From: Bacteroidales bacterium
GTDB taxonomy: Bacteria; Bacteroidota; Bacteroidia; Bacteroidales; Marinilabiliaceae
Reading direction: 5' to 3'
Assembly: GCA_003249255.1 (NCBI GenBank)
Contig: QKJP01000005.1
Span: 1 to 64,000 of the forward strand
DNA: 64,000 nucleotides
Positions 45,616 through 55,432 of this stretch are shown piece by piece. Made by a program: the position numbers and the translations under genes. Numbering within the stretch: the first letter of the stretch is position 1; every line of letters begins with the position of its first letter. The notes under the pieces are model-generated. The model did no database searches and had not been told where the DNA came from. It worked only from the letters and a program-made list of their open reading frames with translations.

Positions 45616-48600
45616 TTAAAGCGAATTTTCATTCTTATTTTGTGAGGCATAATCACTTGGGGTAGTTCCAAACTGTTTCTTAAAGCATTCTCTAAAATAT
45701 TTCACATCATTAAAACCAACTTCAAACACGACTTCTGAAACCGTTAACCGATCTAAGGATAATAATTGGGCTGCTCTTTTTAAACGAATTGTTCGAATAA
45801 AAACATTGGCAGTTTGACCGAGCAACGCTTTCAATTTCTTATTGAGGTTTGCCTGATTCATCCCAACTTCATTGGCTAGTTCAACGACAGTAAAATCTGC
45901 GTTACCAATGTTCTTTTCTACAACCTTTAAGAGTTTTTCTAAGAGTTTCTCATCGTAGGAAGTAAATGTGACTTCGCTTGGGGAAATGTCTAACGTTTTA
46001 GAAAATTTTTGTTTGACTGCTGACCGACTATCTAAAATAGAATTGATCTGAGCCATTAGAATTTCCATGGTAAAGGGCTTTACAAGGTACGCTTCTGCAC
46101 CACTATTTAATCCATGCAATCGATCTACATCAGTGGCTTTAGCTGTCAACATAATGATCGGGATATGACAAGTAGACTCATCGGTTTTAATGGTCTTAAT
46201 CATTTCAAAACCATCCATCTCAGGCATCATCACATCACTGATAACCATACTAGGCAAATATTTTTTGGCCAACTCAACACCTCTTATGCCATCATAAGCC
46301 TGAATTACATTAAATTCACTTTCCAGATTAGCTTTAATCAAAAACTGCAAATCCATATTATCTTCAACAACAAGTAGGGTCGGCAACTCAGAATCTATTT
46401 CTATTCTTTGGTCTTCTCCATCATGCAGTTGGTTCTCTAACATATCGGTATCTGCAAGAATTAATTGTGAGTTTTCAATTTCGGATTCGGCAAAATCTTT
46501 TTTTGAAAAATGACCTTTACCTTTTCGTAAAAAAACAGAAAACTTAGTTTCGACATGAGGATTACTTTCTACAGTTACCTCTCCGTGATGCAGTTTTATT
46601 AAGCTTTCGACATAAGCTAAACCAATTCCTGTTCCTGAAACCTTTGACAACTTGTGACTTTTGGATTTATAAAACATTCCAAAAATATAGGGTAATCTGG
46701 ATTCATCAATACCCGGACCATTATCAGTCACATCAATTCTCAACCATTCATATTTATCCTTTACTATTTCAGTTAAAGAAAGTTGTACTTTTCCTCCTAG
46801 AGGAACATGTTTAAACGCATTGGACAACAGATTATACAAAACCTTTTCAATCTTGTCGTAATCCACCCACATCTCTATCATGGAAGAGGATGAAGTAACT
46901 TTAAAGTCAACTTGCTTAGGTTTTGCAATGACTTTAAATGCATCAAAAACTTCATTTACTTTGTGTGTAATATCACCTCGAGTCACTTTTAAAGGCATCA
47001 TACCGGCTTCGACCTTTCGAAACTCCATCAACTGATTAATTAAACGATTTAAGATGGCAACATTTTTTCGCATTAGGGAATAATTTTCCTGACGGTCCTC
47101 TTCTTCCAGGTCTCCAGATTGGGAAATAAGCTTTTCGAGTGGCGTTTGAATTAAGGTAAGAGGAGTTCGAAACTCATGGGAAATATTGGTAAAAAACTGA
47201 AGCTTTAATTGCACCAACTCTTCCATTTTTTCTTTTTCAAAATTCTCCATCTCCAACTTATTCTTTTTCCTAACGGCTATAACACTGTACTTTCGGAAAA
47301 AAGCTAAACAAACTCCTAAGAGAATAAAATATATAACAAACGCTAGCGGAGTTTGCCAAAGAGGTGGTATGATTTTAATATTCAAAACTTTCTCATTACT
47401 ACTCCATACGCCATCGCGATTTGTAAACTTTACCCTGAATACAAAATCGCCCGGAGGAAGGTTGGTATACTTTGCAATGGCATTTTGATTGGTTGTTTCA
47501 TTCCAATTAGAGTCAAAACCTTCCAGAAGGTATTTATACTTGATTTTTTCGGGGGCTGTGTATTCCATTACTGAAAAAGCCAAGGAGATGCTGTTTTCCT
47601 TATGCGTGAGTGTAAGATCTGAAACCATAGAAATATCAGAGTCTAAAATTATTTTTCCATTGTATTCTTTTCCGGCTTCTATTTTTTTATTCAATAAATA
47701 AAACTCTGTAAACTCGCAGTTAGGAGAATAGTCACTATCGATTATTTCAGTCGGATCGAATACGTTAAAACCTTTTACGCCTCCAAATATCAATGACCCA
47801 TTTGCTCTTTTACAGGAAGCCAGTTCACTAAATTCTTTATCCTGCAAACCATCTGACATACTGTAATTCCTCACCTCTCCGGTACCCGGATTAAATTGAG
47901 TTAGTCCTTGATTCGAAGACAACCATAGCATTCCTTTAGCATCTTCTTCTATGCTTTTAATAACATCATTGGGCAAGCCATCTTTGGAGGTATAACTAAC
48001 AAATGATAAGCTGTCTGGATTTTTATCATCAACCATACACAAGCCACCTCCCATTGTTCCAATCCAAATCCGACCTCTTATGTCTTTATAAATATCCAAT
48101 AGGTAATTGTAACTCAAAGACGACTGATCCTGAGCATCGTATTGGTAAATTTTAAATTTAGGATTAATCTTATTGCGTTCTAAAGCCGACAAAACATTTA
48201 AACCATTATCTGTACCAATAAAAATATGGCCGTTATCATCTTCAATAATACTTCGAATAATATTTGATGATAAAGCTCCTTTTAAACCTTCAACAGTTTT
48301 GTAGTGACTTACAATTTCCAAAGTGTGATTGATGGTGTTATACCGCGTTTTAAAAACACCTCCTCCATAGGTTCCAATCCAGATATAACCATCACCATCA
48401 GTTAACATAGCAAAAACCGGATGTGTTATTGCTGTTTTTAATTGGTTAACTTCTATTGCTTGCGAACCTAAACTAACGGTTGACAATAATAAGGGATAAC
48501 CAGAACCAACTAATAATTTATCCTCAACACCGGGTATAGAGGTAAAACAGTAAGCAGCATTTTGTTGGTAGCTTGTTAGAGAAATAGAAGTCGATAAATA

Positions 48601-49794
48601 GCCGCTTGTATATTCTTCATTTGCAGGCAGCACGTACAATCCTTTTCCAAATACACCTAACCATAAATTTCCGCTCTTATCTTCGTAAACTGCATTTACT
48701 TTTGAATATTTGGAGCCATGATCTTCGTATCCGGGAATAAAATGCTTAAACTTCGAGTTTTGCATATTAAGTTTATGTACCCCTCCACCTAAAGTACCAA
48801 CCCAAAGGTTTTTATCTCTCGATCTGGTAATGCATTGTACTTTATTATTGTTTAAACCGCGTTCACTTTTATCAACCTGATAATGTTCCAGTAATTGCAA
48901 TGATAATTGAACAGTATCAAATTGAAAGTGATATAATCCGTTATTATTACCTGTCCAAACCTCTTCTGTTTCTCCTCCATACAAGCAACGCTGATAGTCG
49001 GATGTTACTTTTTTGGGAAGAATGTTGTCATTTAATAATTGCTGGTCATCTTTATAGAACAATCCATTGTAAAAAGAAAACAAATAACCTCCATTTAACT
49101 TCTGAATATCAAAACACTGATAGGATGGAAAAGAGTTTAGAAACTGAGCCATTATACCTTCTCCATGAACATATTTTACCGCAACAACACCACTGATAGT
49201 TCCCGCAACTAAAATTCCTTTTTTATACTCTTGAATACTATTTATGGAATGTACTTTAGGGCTCCAACTAATATTTCCTGCAGGAGCTAAATCTCCAATG
49301 ATAAAGCTTTCCAGATGACCTGAATAATAATCCTTTAGGCTAATAACACTCAGACCTGATTTACTTGCAATCCATAAATTTTGAGAAGAATCAATATATA
49401 AATCTTTGATGTTTAAATCAGCTACAATGCGTTTTCCGTTATCATACTGGGGCAATTGAATAAATGTGTTATTCTTTCGGTTATATAACCAAACTCCGGA
49501 ATCCGATGTTCCTATCCACAAATTACTTAATGAATCTTCTGCGATAGCAAACATGATATTAGATCCAATGGGAGAATCCATATCACTGGTGCGATGATAC
49601 TTAACAAAGTTTTCTCCATCGTAACGATTTAATCCATCAACGGTACCAAACCACATAAATCCTTTGCTATCTTGAAAAACAAAATTAACATCGTTTTGAG
49701 ACAGTCCATCTAATGTGGTTATCTGATCGATAGATACTTTTGAAAAACCCAGATAACAACTTAAAAAAACAAATAAAAAAGCAACAGACCGCAT
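45616..49794 (-). CDS. hybrid two-component system protein (HTCS) with AraC-type output
   Basis: A 1392-residue one-protein two-component regulator typical of Bacteroidota polysaccharide-utilisation loci. A signal peptide is followed by a double beta-propeller of Reg_prop repeats (about 20-690, e.g. SQNDVNFVFQDSKGFMWFGT). Then come a Y_Y_Y domain (about 735-800), one membrane helix (about 805-825), HisKA with the His in FFTNISHEFRTPLT (near 872), and HATPase with DNGPGID (near 1028). The receiver's Asp lies in MVISDVMMPEMDG (near 1183), and an AraC/HTH_18 DNA-binding domain is at 1288-1381. The periplasmic propeller usually binds an oligosaccharide, and the output activates nearby SusC/D and enzyme genes. 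Candidate targets here are the fucosidase/sulfatase genes about 4-8 kb away. A possible -7 box is at 49901-49908. Start ATG at 49794. Confidence 0.95.
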   Translation of the reverse strand: MRSVAFLFVFLSCYLGFSKVSIDQITTLDGLSQNDVNFVFQDSKGFMWFGTVDGLNRYDGENFVKYHRTSDMDSPIGSNIMFAIAEDSLSNLWIGTSDSGVWLYNRKNNTFIQLPQYDNGKRIVADLNIKDLYIDSSQNLWIASKSGLSVISLKDYYSGHLESFIIGDLAPAGNISWSPKVHSINSIQEYKKGILVAGTISGVVAVKYVHGEGIMAQFLNSFPSYQCFDIQKLNGGYLFSFYNGLFYKDDQQLLNDNILPKKVTSDYQRCLYGGETEEVWTGNNNGLYHFQFDTVQLSLQLLEHYQVDKSERGLNNNKVQCITRSRDKNLWVGTLGGGVHKLNMQNSKFKHFIPGYEDHGSKYSKVNAVYEDKSGNLWLGVFGKGLYVLPANEEYTSGYLSTSISLTSYQQNAAYCFTSIPGVEDKLLVGSGYPLLLSTVSLGSQAIEVNQLKTAITHPVFAMLTDGDGYIWIGTYGGGVFKTRYNTINHTLEIVSHYKTVEGLKGALSSNIIRSIIEDDNGHIFIGTDNGLNVLSALERNKINPKFKIYQYDAQDQSSLSYNYLLDIYKDIRGRIWIGTMGGGLCMVDDKNPDSLSFVSYTSKDGLPNDVIKSIEEDAKGMLWLSSNQGLTQFNPGTGEVRNYSMSDGLQDKEFSELASCKRANGSLIFGGVKGFNVFDPTEIIDSDYSPNCEFTEFYLLNKKIEAGKEYNGKIILDSDISMVSDLTLTHKENSISLAFSVMEYTAPEKIKYKYLLEGFDSNWNETTNQNAIAKYTNLPPGDFVFRVKFTNRDGVWSSNEKVLNIKIIPPLWQTPLAFVIYFILLGVCLAFFRKYSVIAVRKKNKLEMENFEKEKMEELVQLKLQFFTNISHEFRTPLTLIQTPLEKLISQSGDLEEEDRQENYSLMRKNVAILNRLINQLMEFRKVEAGMMPLKVTRGDITHKVNEVFDAFKVIAKPKQVDFKVTSSSSMIEMWVDYDKIEKVLYNLLSNAFKHVPLGGKVQLSLTEIVKDKYEWLRIDVTDNGPGIDESRLPYIFGMFYKSKSHKLSKVSGTGIGLAYVESLIKLHHGEVTVESNPHVETKFSVFLRKGKGHFSKKDFAESEIENSQLILADTDMLENQLHDGEDQRIEIDSELPTLLVVEDNMDLQFLIKANLESEFNVIQAYDGIRGVELAKKYLPSMVISDVMMPEMDGFEMIKTIKTDESTCHIPIIMLTAKATDVDRLHGLNSGAEAYLVKPFTMEILMAQINSILDSRSAVKQKFSKTLDISPSEVTFTSYDEKLLEKLLKVVEKNIGNADFTVVELANEVGMNQANLNKKLKALLGQTANVFIRTIRLKRAAQLLSLDRLTVSEVVFEVGFNDVKYFRECFKKQFGTTPSDYASQNKNENSL

Positions 49795-49900
49795 AAAGTA
49801 AAATTATGTTTGGTAAATAACAGTTTGAAATATCGGAATTTCCTAAACTAATTACCTAGTTTTCAATTGGATTTTTGACAACAATGCTTTAAGGTTATAC

Positions 49901-49908
49901 AAACATAA
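49901..49908 (-). promoter_or_regulatory. possible -7 box of the HTCS gene
   Basis: Minus-strand TATGTTTG fits TAnnTTTG. A three-of-four -33 match (TTTC) lies 19 bp upstream, inside the helicase terminator stem-loop. The leader would be about 100 nt. Confidence 0.45.
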
Positions 49909-49915
49909 AAAAACA

Positions 49916-49948
49916 AACCCTTATCTGAAAATAACAGATAAGGGTTTA
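49916..49948 (-). terminator. terminator of the second helicase gene
   Basis: Perfect 13-bp arms AAACCCTTATCTG (49916-49928) and CAGATAAGGGTTT (49936-49948) with a 7-nt loop; on the minus strand TGTTTTTTTATG-like T-rich sequence follows. It lies 190 bp past the helicase stop, a long 3' untranslated region. Confidence 0.8.
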
Positions 49949-50138
49949 GCCTATTAATAATTTAAAATTTGTTAATTCATTTCAACTATCCGGTTCGATA
50001 TTATTTGACTGGATTAAAAGGGTGTTTTAATTCCTCAAAGCTTTCACAATTAAAGGTTAAAAAATACCGCAATAAACTTTTACCATAAAACATGATGCTA
50101 TTCGAGAATCGCATTTACGGTAAAGCAGCGCACTTTTT

Positions 50139-51512
50139 CTACCAACGTCCTTTATTCTTTTTAGCTTTTTCCTTTTTCTTGTTAATATTTTTATCTCCTC
50201 TTGTTTTTGGTTTGCTGTATTTGGCAGCTAATTTTTTACGGTAAGATCCTCCTTGGTTGGTTTTCTTATTTTTTTCCGATTTTTCATGATAAGCTTCTCC
50301 ACCTGCCACAACCACTTTTGTAGCCCTATTTTGACTTACATTCACTTTAGGCTCTTCCTCAGGAATGAGCTTCGTAGAGACTTCTACCTCTTCAGGCATA
50401 TCCAAACGAGTGATAGTCATACCCATTAATTCTTCGATGGCAGTCTTGTATTCACGCTCACGATCGGTATATAAAAGGATAGAATGCCCTTCATTTTCGG
50501 CTCGGCCCGTACGGCCAATACGGTGCATGTAGTTTTCAGGAAATTTAGGCGTATCGAAATTAATCACATGCGAAATCTTCTCAAAATCGATACCACGAGC
50601 AATTACATCGGTTGCCACCAAAATCCTTTTTTCGCCTTCGTCAAATTGCTTTACAGAACGCTCCCGATAATTTTGAGATTTATTGGAGTGAATGACCGCA
50701 ATACCCATTCCTATTTCTTCTTCTAAAGCAGTAAAGATGCGATCTGCCATACGCTTATTCTCCACAAAAACAAGCACTTTGGTAAATTCTTCTTTATTCC
50801 ACAAGAGTTCTACCAAAAGGTTTACCTTGGTATTAAAGTTTGGGACTTTGTAACAATACTGTGCAATGTTATTAAGCGGAGTACCACTTACTGCAATGGA
50901 GATTTTCTCAGGATTATTGAAGTAATCATCAATTAATAATTCTACTTCTTCGGTCATCGTTGCAGAAAACATGGTATTTTGACGACGCTCCGGCAATATT
51001 TCAAATAAATTCTGAAGTTGAAAACGAAAACCCAAATCCAGCATCACATCCACCTCATCAATGACTAACTTTTTAATTCCTTTTAATGACAGGACTCCGG
51101 TAAGTGCAATATCATAAAGGCGACCGGGAGTAGCCACAATGATGTCACAACCTTCTGCTACAGCAGCTTTTTGTGTGTTGATATTGGTTCCTCCATAAAT
51201 ACCAAGAATGCGAACTGACATGTACTTGGCCACACTCTGAAATTCTTCTACTACTTGATTAACTAACTCTCGCGTTGGCACTAACACTAAAACTCTGGGA
51301 TGGAGTTGTTGAGAAAAGGTAAACTGTTTTAAGATTGGTAAAATATACGCTATGGTTTTTCCGGTTCCGGTTTGAGCAATTCCCACCACATCTTTTCCTG
51401 CCATGACCACCGGCATGGCTTCCTTTTGGATTGGTGTAGGCGTTACAAAACCTAAATCATCTATGGCGGATTGTATTGGTTTTGACAATTTTAACTCTTC
51501 AAACGTATTCAT
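50139..51512 (-). CDS. DEAD-box-superfamily RNA helicase with DEVD motif II
   Basis: A 457-residue ATP-dependent RNA helicase. The motifs read: Q motif (TPTPIQKEAMP), Walker A AQTGTGKT, PTREL, ATPGRLYD, SAT in MFSATM, VATDVIARGIDF and HRIGRTGRAENEG. Motif II is DEVD (residues 152-155, in VIDEVDVMLD) rather than DEAD; the catalytic Asp-Glu and last Asp are kept, so ATP hydrolysis is not excluded. The C-terminal 70 residues are very Lys-rich. It is a paralogue of the helicase at 17187-18494, not a close copy. A -7 box (51532-51539) lies 20 bp before the ATG at 51512. Role in RNA metabolism, probably cold or ribosome-related. Confidence 0.94.
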   Translation of the reverse strand: MNTFEELKLSKPIQSAIDDLGFVTPTPIQKEAMPVVMAGKDVVGIAQTGTGKTIAYILPILKQFTFSQQLHPRVLVLVPTRELVNQVVEEFQSVAKYMSVRILGIYGGTNINTQKAAVAEGCDIIVATPGRLYDIALTGVLSLKGIKKLVIDEVDVMLDLGFRFQLQNLFEILPERRQNTMFSATMTEEVELLIDDYFNNPEKISIAVSGTPLNNIAQYCYKVPNFNTKVNLLVELLWNKEEFTKVLVFVENKRMADRIFTALEEEIGMGIAVIHSNKSQNYRERSVKQFDEGEKRILVATDVIARGIDFEKISHVINFDTPKFPENYMHRIGRTGRAENEGHSILLYTDREREYKTAIEELMGMTITRLDMPEEVEVSTKLIPEEEPKVNVSQNRATKVVVAGGEAYHEKSEKNKKTNQGGSYRKKLAAKYSKPKTRGDKNINKKKEKAKKNKGRW

Positions 51513-51531
51513 ACCTTTCTCTATTTTTTTG

Positions 51532-51539
51532 CAAAGATA
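51532..51539 (-). promoter_or_regulatory. -7 promoter box of the second helicase gene
   Basis: Minus-strand TATCTTTG (then C) fits TAnnTTTG in its commonest form, 20 bp before the ATG. No TTTG at -33. Confidence 0.6.
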
Positions 51540-51689
51540 GGAATTAATGTGCTAATGATTAAATGTGTTGATGCACTGATGTGTTAATTTGCTGATGCGT
51601 GAAGTTTATTCCATTTTAGTTTGGTAAACATGATTAGGAACTTCGTCCACTTACAAGGTTGAAATGTTTTTGAAATATATTCTATCTGA

Positions 51690-51856
51690 TTGTCCGCAAT
51701 TACGCATAATCCAAAAATGATTGGCATAACCTTAAAAAAACATCTACACGAGTCACAGAGTTATATAATTTAACTTCAGTAACTCTGTGCTATTGGGTTC
51801 CCGCCTACATCGGACAGGCCTGTGTTAAGATATTTATGTGCAAAAACGGATATACA
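51690..51856. repeat. repeat family A, copy 3
   Basis: Left end TGTCCGCAATTACGCATAAT; right end TGTGCAAAAACGGATATA. The interior has GAGTCACAGAGTTATA, the complementary arm AACTCTGTG, the CCCGCCTACATCGGACAGG word shared with copies at 31761 and 22762, and CCTGTGTTAAGAT. It adjoins the CotH terminator. Confidence 0.7.
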
Positions 51857-51867
51857 TTCTATTCACG

Positions 51868-51904
51868 AAAAAAGATTCTCCAATAACATCAGAGAATCTT
51901 TTTT
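51868..51904. terminator. terminator of the CotH gene
   Basis: Perfect 13-bp arms AAAAAAGATTCTC (51868-51880) and GAGAATCTTTTTT (51892-51904) starting 25 bp past the CotH stop. A and T tracts on both sides make it able to work in either direction. Confidence 0.85.
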
Positions 51905-51928
51905 GTATTTCATTTATGAATGATAAGC

Positions 51929-54133
51929 TTATTTTTTAATCAGCCTTGAACGTTTATTGGTTCCATCATGACACGATACTTCTATTAAATAAATACCGGT
52001 TTCGAATGGTGATAAGTCTAAACGCACAGTATAAGCACCCACCACATCAACATCTAACACTAATTGCCCTACTGAATTGTATAGTTTGATTCTTTCCATT
52101 GGCAGATCATCCTCTACATAAGCATAATCACTTGCAGGATTTGGGAACACTCGTTTAACACTTAGATACTCGCCAGAAACAGAAGCCGTTGGAAGTGGTG
52201 GCAAACCAGGCGTATAAAAATCTTCGAACTCCCTATCTAAAAATGGTAAACGTTTACTGATGAAATTCTTTAAATTATTTACTTCATCTTCGTAGGTTTT
52301 ACCTACCGGTGAATCATCGGGATATCCCATTTGTTTACCCAAAATATCCCAGCGTTTAAAATGGCGATCTTTAGCTTCATCTACATAATTACTTACATAA
52401 GTAATGTAATCCATAATGTATTCTTCACTAAAGATGGATTCGCGTAAGGAATAATAACGCTCATGTATCTGATTCTTAAAGTAAGGATCTTCCATCATGC
52501 GATTAACCCACAAATCCGGAACGTATTTATCATTATAATAACCAAAAGCCCAACCGCTCCCCGACATAAAACTAGAGCCATAATTTCGCCATGCCCAATC
52601 GTAATCCCACACCGGACCGGAATTAATTAATCCACCCTTACTATCTTTATCTTTGTAATAGTACTTACTCTTTTTGTATGCATCGATATTATGGCTTAGT
52701 TCATTGATCAACAAATAATCGATAAAAGATTGAACGTTAACATACGAACGATAACCGGTTTGCAAATCATCAAAATCATCACCAAACAATACGGCTTCAA
52801 AACCATCTACATAATCTTTCAAATAAGTGGCTTGCTCGGGAGCCATATCTTCTTTTTTGGGATCGTGATAAATAAAGTTAACATCATTAAAAATCCATCT
52901 TTCAGAGCGATCTATTTTACTCACCCAATGATCATCGCCATCAGAATAGTCAACCTTAAAAATATAACCTCCGGTTAATTCATCACCAGCAATGTCGGTT
53001 TCTTTTAAATTGGCAATGGCAACTCTGTTTTTATCCCGCTTGATTTTTTCGGTAAATAAATAAATTCCTCGATAATCACCATTGATTACCACTTCACACA
53101 ACTGATTTCTAGGAGCATAATAGCCCATTTTTTGAGCTAAAAAGTAGCTCAAAGAATGACGAATAAATGTTTTATCATAAATATTGTTTACCAAAATCCA
53201 ATCATTTTCAGCAGGCATACCTAATAAAGAGACATTTAGATTCTCCCCAAGTGCATCTCGTGTTTCAAAACCTAGGGATTTCTGATCAAATTGAGCCGAA
53301 TAATTTCCACGGGTTTCAATGCCAATGGCGCCATCGAAATCTGTAGGTGCATCTGTAACATTATTCAGGCCGGAGGGATTATTGATCACTTTTAAGTTGG
53401 CCTTAATTTTAGGATCATCGTAATCTTCGTGATAAGGGATCTCTTGAGAATTTTCAGTATCGATAATTAAAATGGGAAGATTAGACGAGCTTAACTCAAC
53501 TTCGTTAATTTCGAACCATGCCGGAACAGAGCTATAGTTTATAACAGTGCTTTTGATACCTGCTATTAAAAAAGGTATGGCACTCATGTCACTGGATGAT
53601 AATCCTTCGTTTAAAACATGAACGGCTAAGACATTTTTACCTGCAACCAGATTTTCCTGAAGAAAGGCTTCTGTTATTTTATAATACTCCGGTGCCTGAC
53701 CTTTATACATAACTGCCTCATGATTAATCCCTGAAGCATCAAAGGCAGGGGTATCTCCGGTAACACCGCTACTTGCTATTTTTACTCCATTTAAATAAGC
53801 AACAAAAGCATCATCATAATCTATACACAAATAAGCTTTGTTGATATCTGCCACATCCTTAATTGTAAATTCCCGGCGCATGTATACTGAGGTTACCTTA
53901 TCGATGACAGTGTTATCATCATTATCGCCATAACCAATACCACCTTTACCGGTTGACCATGCTGAATCGTCAAAAGACAAAGTATTCCACGCTGCAGCGG
54001 GTTCTGATGTTGGCGTAATATATTGCCAATTATCTTCGGCGTTTACCAGCATTTCGTAATGATTTACTTGCGCCAATAGGGTTTCTGTTAAGGTAAAGAA
54101 GGCCAGTAAAAAGATTGAAATAAATTTTTCCAT
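51929..54133 (-). CDS. secreted CotH-kinase-family protein with T9SS tail
   Basis: A 734-residue secreted protein. The open frame begins at 54136 with TTG; the ATG at 54133 starts MEKFISIFLLAFFTLTETLLAQ, a signal peptide. An N-terminal beta domain (about 22-200, with SFDDSAWSTGKGGIGYGD and YMRREFTI) resembles galactose-binding folds. The CotH kinase domain is at about 260-620: IETRGNYSAQFDQKSLGFE, ENDWILVNNIYDKTFIRHSL, RGIYLFTEKIKRDKNRVAI, and the VWDYDWAW motif near residue 511. A type A T9SS tail ends it (about 660-734, RVFPNPASDYAYV). CotH in Bacillus phosphorylates spore-coat proteins; in Bacteroidota its role is unknown. Secretion outside the cell again raises the ATP question. The gene stands alone with its terminator. 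Confidence 0.9.
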   Translation of the reverse strand: MEKFISIFLLAFFTLTETLLAQVNHYEMLVNAEDNWQYITPTSEPAAAWNTLSFDDSAWSTGKGGIGYGDNDDNTVIDKVTSVYMRREFTIKDVADINKAYLCIDYDDAFVAYLNGVKIASSGVTGDTPAFDASGINHEAVMYKGQAPEYYKITEAFLQENLVAGKNVLAVHVLNEGLSSSDMSAIPFLIAGIKSTVINYSSVPAWFEINEVELSSSNLPILIIDTENSQEIPYHEDYDDPKIKANLKVINNPSGLNNVTDAPTDFDGAIGIETRGNYSAQFDQKSLGFETRDALGENLNVSLLGMPAENDWILVNNIYDKTFIRHSLSYFLAQKMGYYAPRNQLCEVVINGDYRGIYLFTEKIKRDKNRVAIANLKETDIAGDELTGGYIFKVDYSDGDDHWVSKIDRSERWIFNDVNFIYHDPKKEDMAPEQATYLKDYVDGFEAVLFGDDFDDLQTGYRSYVNVQSFIDYLLINELSHNIDAYKKSKYYYKDKDSKGGLINSGPVWDYDWAWRNYGSSFMSGSGWAFGYYNDKYVPDLWVNRMMEDPYFKNQIHERYYSLRESIFSEEYIMDYITYVSNYVDEAKDRHFKRWDILGKQMGYPDDSPVGKTYEDEVNNLKNFISKRLPFLDREFEDFYTPGLPPLPTASVSGEYLSVKRVFPNPASDYAYVEDDLPMERIKLYNSVGQLVLDVDVVGAYTVRLDLSPFETGIYLIEVSCHDGTNKRSRLIKK

Positions 54134-54511
54134 CAAAGTGTTTTTTAGATATAGGCAGTTCCTATATTGTTAGCATTCATCTAAAAGCTCTTACCTGGAG
54201 CCATGTGTATGACTTAAACATGTATGTATAAACCTGTTTCGCAAGAGCTCTGCAAGACATACAATCATAAAATAAAAACCTCTTATTATTTTTTAATTTT
54301 TTTTAACACTTTTATCTAACGCTTAAAAATTAAGGAAAAATTTGTTTTTACATATCCGTTATTACGCATAATTGTTTTAACACTGAGGCACTAAAGCACA
54401 GAGTCTATATACAGTAAACTATAATAGCCTACAACTCTGAGTTGATGTTTTTTTGACGTTAAATCACTAGTTTTTATTTCATTATAAATAATTGTGGACA
54501 TTTAGAATAGT
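54134..54511. other. intergenic region, 378 bp
   Basis: Holds repeat family A copy 4 (54351-54502), which ends about 10 bp before the stop of the ketopantoate reductase gene. No consensus promoter for the CotH gene was found. No gene seen. Confidence 0.5.
54351..54502. repeat. repeat family A, copy 4
   Basis: Left end ATATCCGTTATTACGCATAAT, followed by TTTTAACACTGAGGCACTAA and GCACAGAGT; the right part has AACTCTGAGTTGATG and ATTATAAATAATTGTGGACA. The CGCCTGCATCGGG portion is missing, so it is a shorter, diverged member. Confidence 0.65.
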
Positions 54512-55432
54512 TTATTTCCGCGCCTTAATTTCACGAGGCAAAACACATGAGTACACAAATCTATTTACAGGCACTTCAACGCCTAATTCTTTTCCTAATT
54601 TAACAACGGTTCCATTTTGATATTCGATCTCGGATGGCTTCCCTTCCATAACGTCACGGGTTAGTGAAGATGTGGATTTATATGGATAGGCATCAATGGC
54701 AGTGATTGTTTTTTCAACGATATCTGCTTTTAAATCGACTCCTTTAGCGCTTGCTAAATGATAAATCTCGGTTAGCAGGTCGATCATCATTTGGCGGGTT
54801 TCGGGCAATTCACGGCATTCACCATAGGTTGTATGAGTAACTGCCAAAAGACCGCTCACACATATACCGATAAACTTCTTCCATAGATCAGCTTCAATAT
54901 CCCTTGAAATTCTGGAGTTAATACCTGCTTGATCGAATGCTGCTTTTACTTTTTGAATGGTTGGGTTTTCTTCTTTATTGAATGCTCCAAACAAAATAGT
55001 TGGTTCGATGCCAATGTGATGAATAACGCCGGGAGATTCGATCTTGCTAATGATCCGGCAAACTCCTCCTAACACCTGTTTACCAGAAATCACTTCTTTC
55101 AACTCATCGGCAGCCATTACACCGTTTTGAAGTGGGATGATTAATGTTTCATCATGCAGTATGCTATTTAGCTCCTCTCGTAGCTCTTTGATCTGCCAAG
55201 CTTTTACAGCGATAATAATCAAATCAACCTGACCGATTTCTTTTATCTGATCGGTTACTTTGATGTTTTTCACTTCAAAATCACCATTTACACTTTTAAC
55301 TTTTAGGCCGTGTGTTTGCATGGCTTCTTTGTGAGCTCCACGAGCTAAAAAAGTGACTTCGTTACCGGCTTGTGCGAGTTTGGCTCCAAAGTAGCCGCCT
55401 ACGCCACCGGAACCTATGATTGCTGTTTTCAT
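54512..55432 (-). CDS. panE: 2-dehydropantoate 2-reductase (ketopantoate reductase)
   Basis: A 306-residue cytoplasmic NADPH-dependent enzyme that reduces ketopantoate to pantoate for pantothenate and coenzyme A synthesis. The N-terminal Rossmann motif GSGGVGGYFGAKLAQAG is followed by VDLIIIAVKAWQ and the PLQNGV segment. The C-terminal ApbA_C domain (about 175-300) has DLWKKFIGICVSGLL and the SSLTRDVMEGKPSEIEY active-site region typical of PanE. Length and motif spacing are normal. Some family members act on other 2-keto acids, so the gene symbol is probable but not certain. It stands alone. Start ATG at 55432. Confidence 0.88.
   Translation of the reverse strand: MKTAIIGSGGVGGYFGAKLAQAGNEVTFLARGAHKEAMQTHGLKVKSVNGDFEVKNIKVTDQIKEIGQVDLIIIAVKAWQIKELREELNSILHDETLIIPLQNGVMAADELKEVISGKQVLGGVCRIISKIESPGVIHHIGIEPTILFGAFNKEENPTIQKVKAAFDQAGINSRISRDIEADLWKKFIGICVSGLLAVTHTTYGECRELPETRQMMIDLLTEIYHLASAKGVDLKADIVEKTITAIDAYPYKSTSSLTRDVMEGKPSEIEYQNGTVVKLGKELGVEVPVNRFVYSCVLPREIKARK

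Larger units (their letters stand above)
49795..50138. other. intergenic region, 344 bp
   Basis: Between the HTCS start and the helicase stop, both on the minus strand. It contains the helicase terminator (49916-49948) and, partly adjoining it, a possible promoter box for the HTCS (49901-49908). No gene. Confidence 0.5.
51513..51928. other. intergenic region, 416 bp
   Basis: Contains the helicase promoter box, a GTGTTGATGCACTGATGTG low-complexity stretch (51545-51600), repeat family A copy 3 (51690-51856) and the CotH terminator (51868-51904). No gene. Confidence 0.55.
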
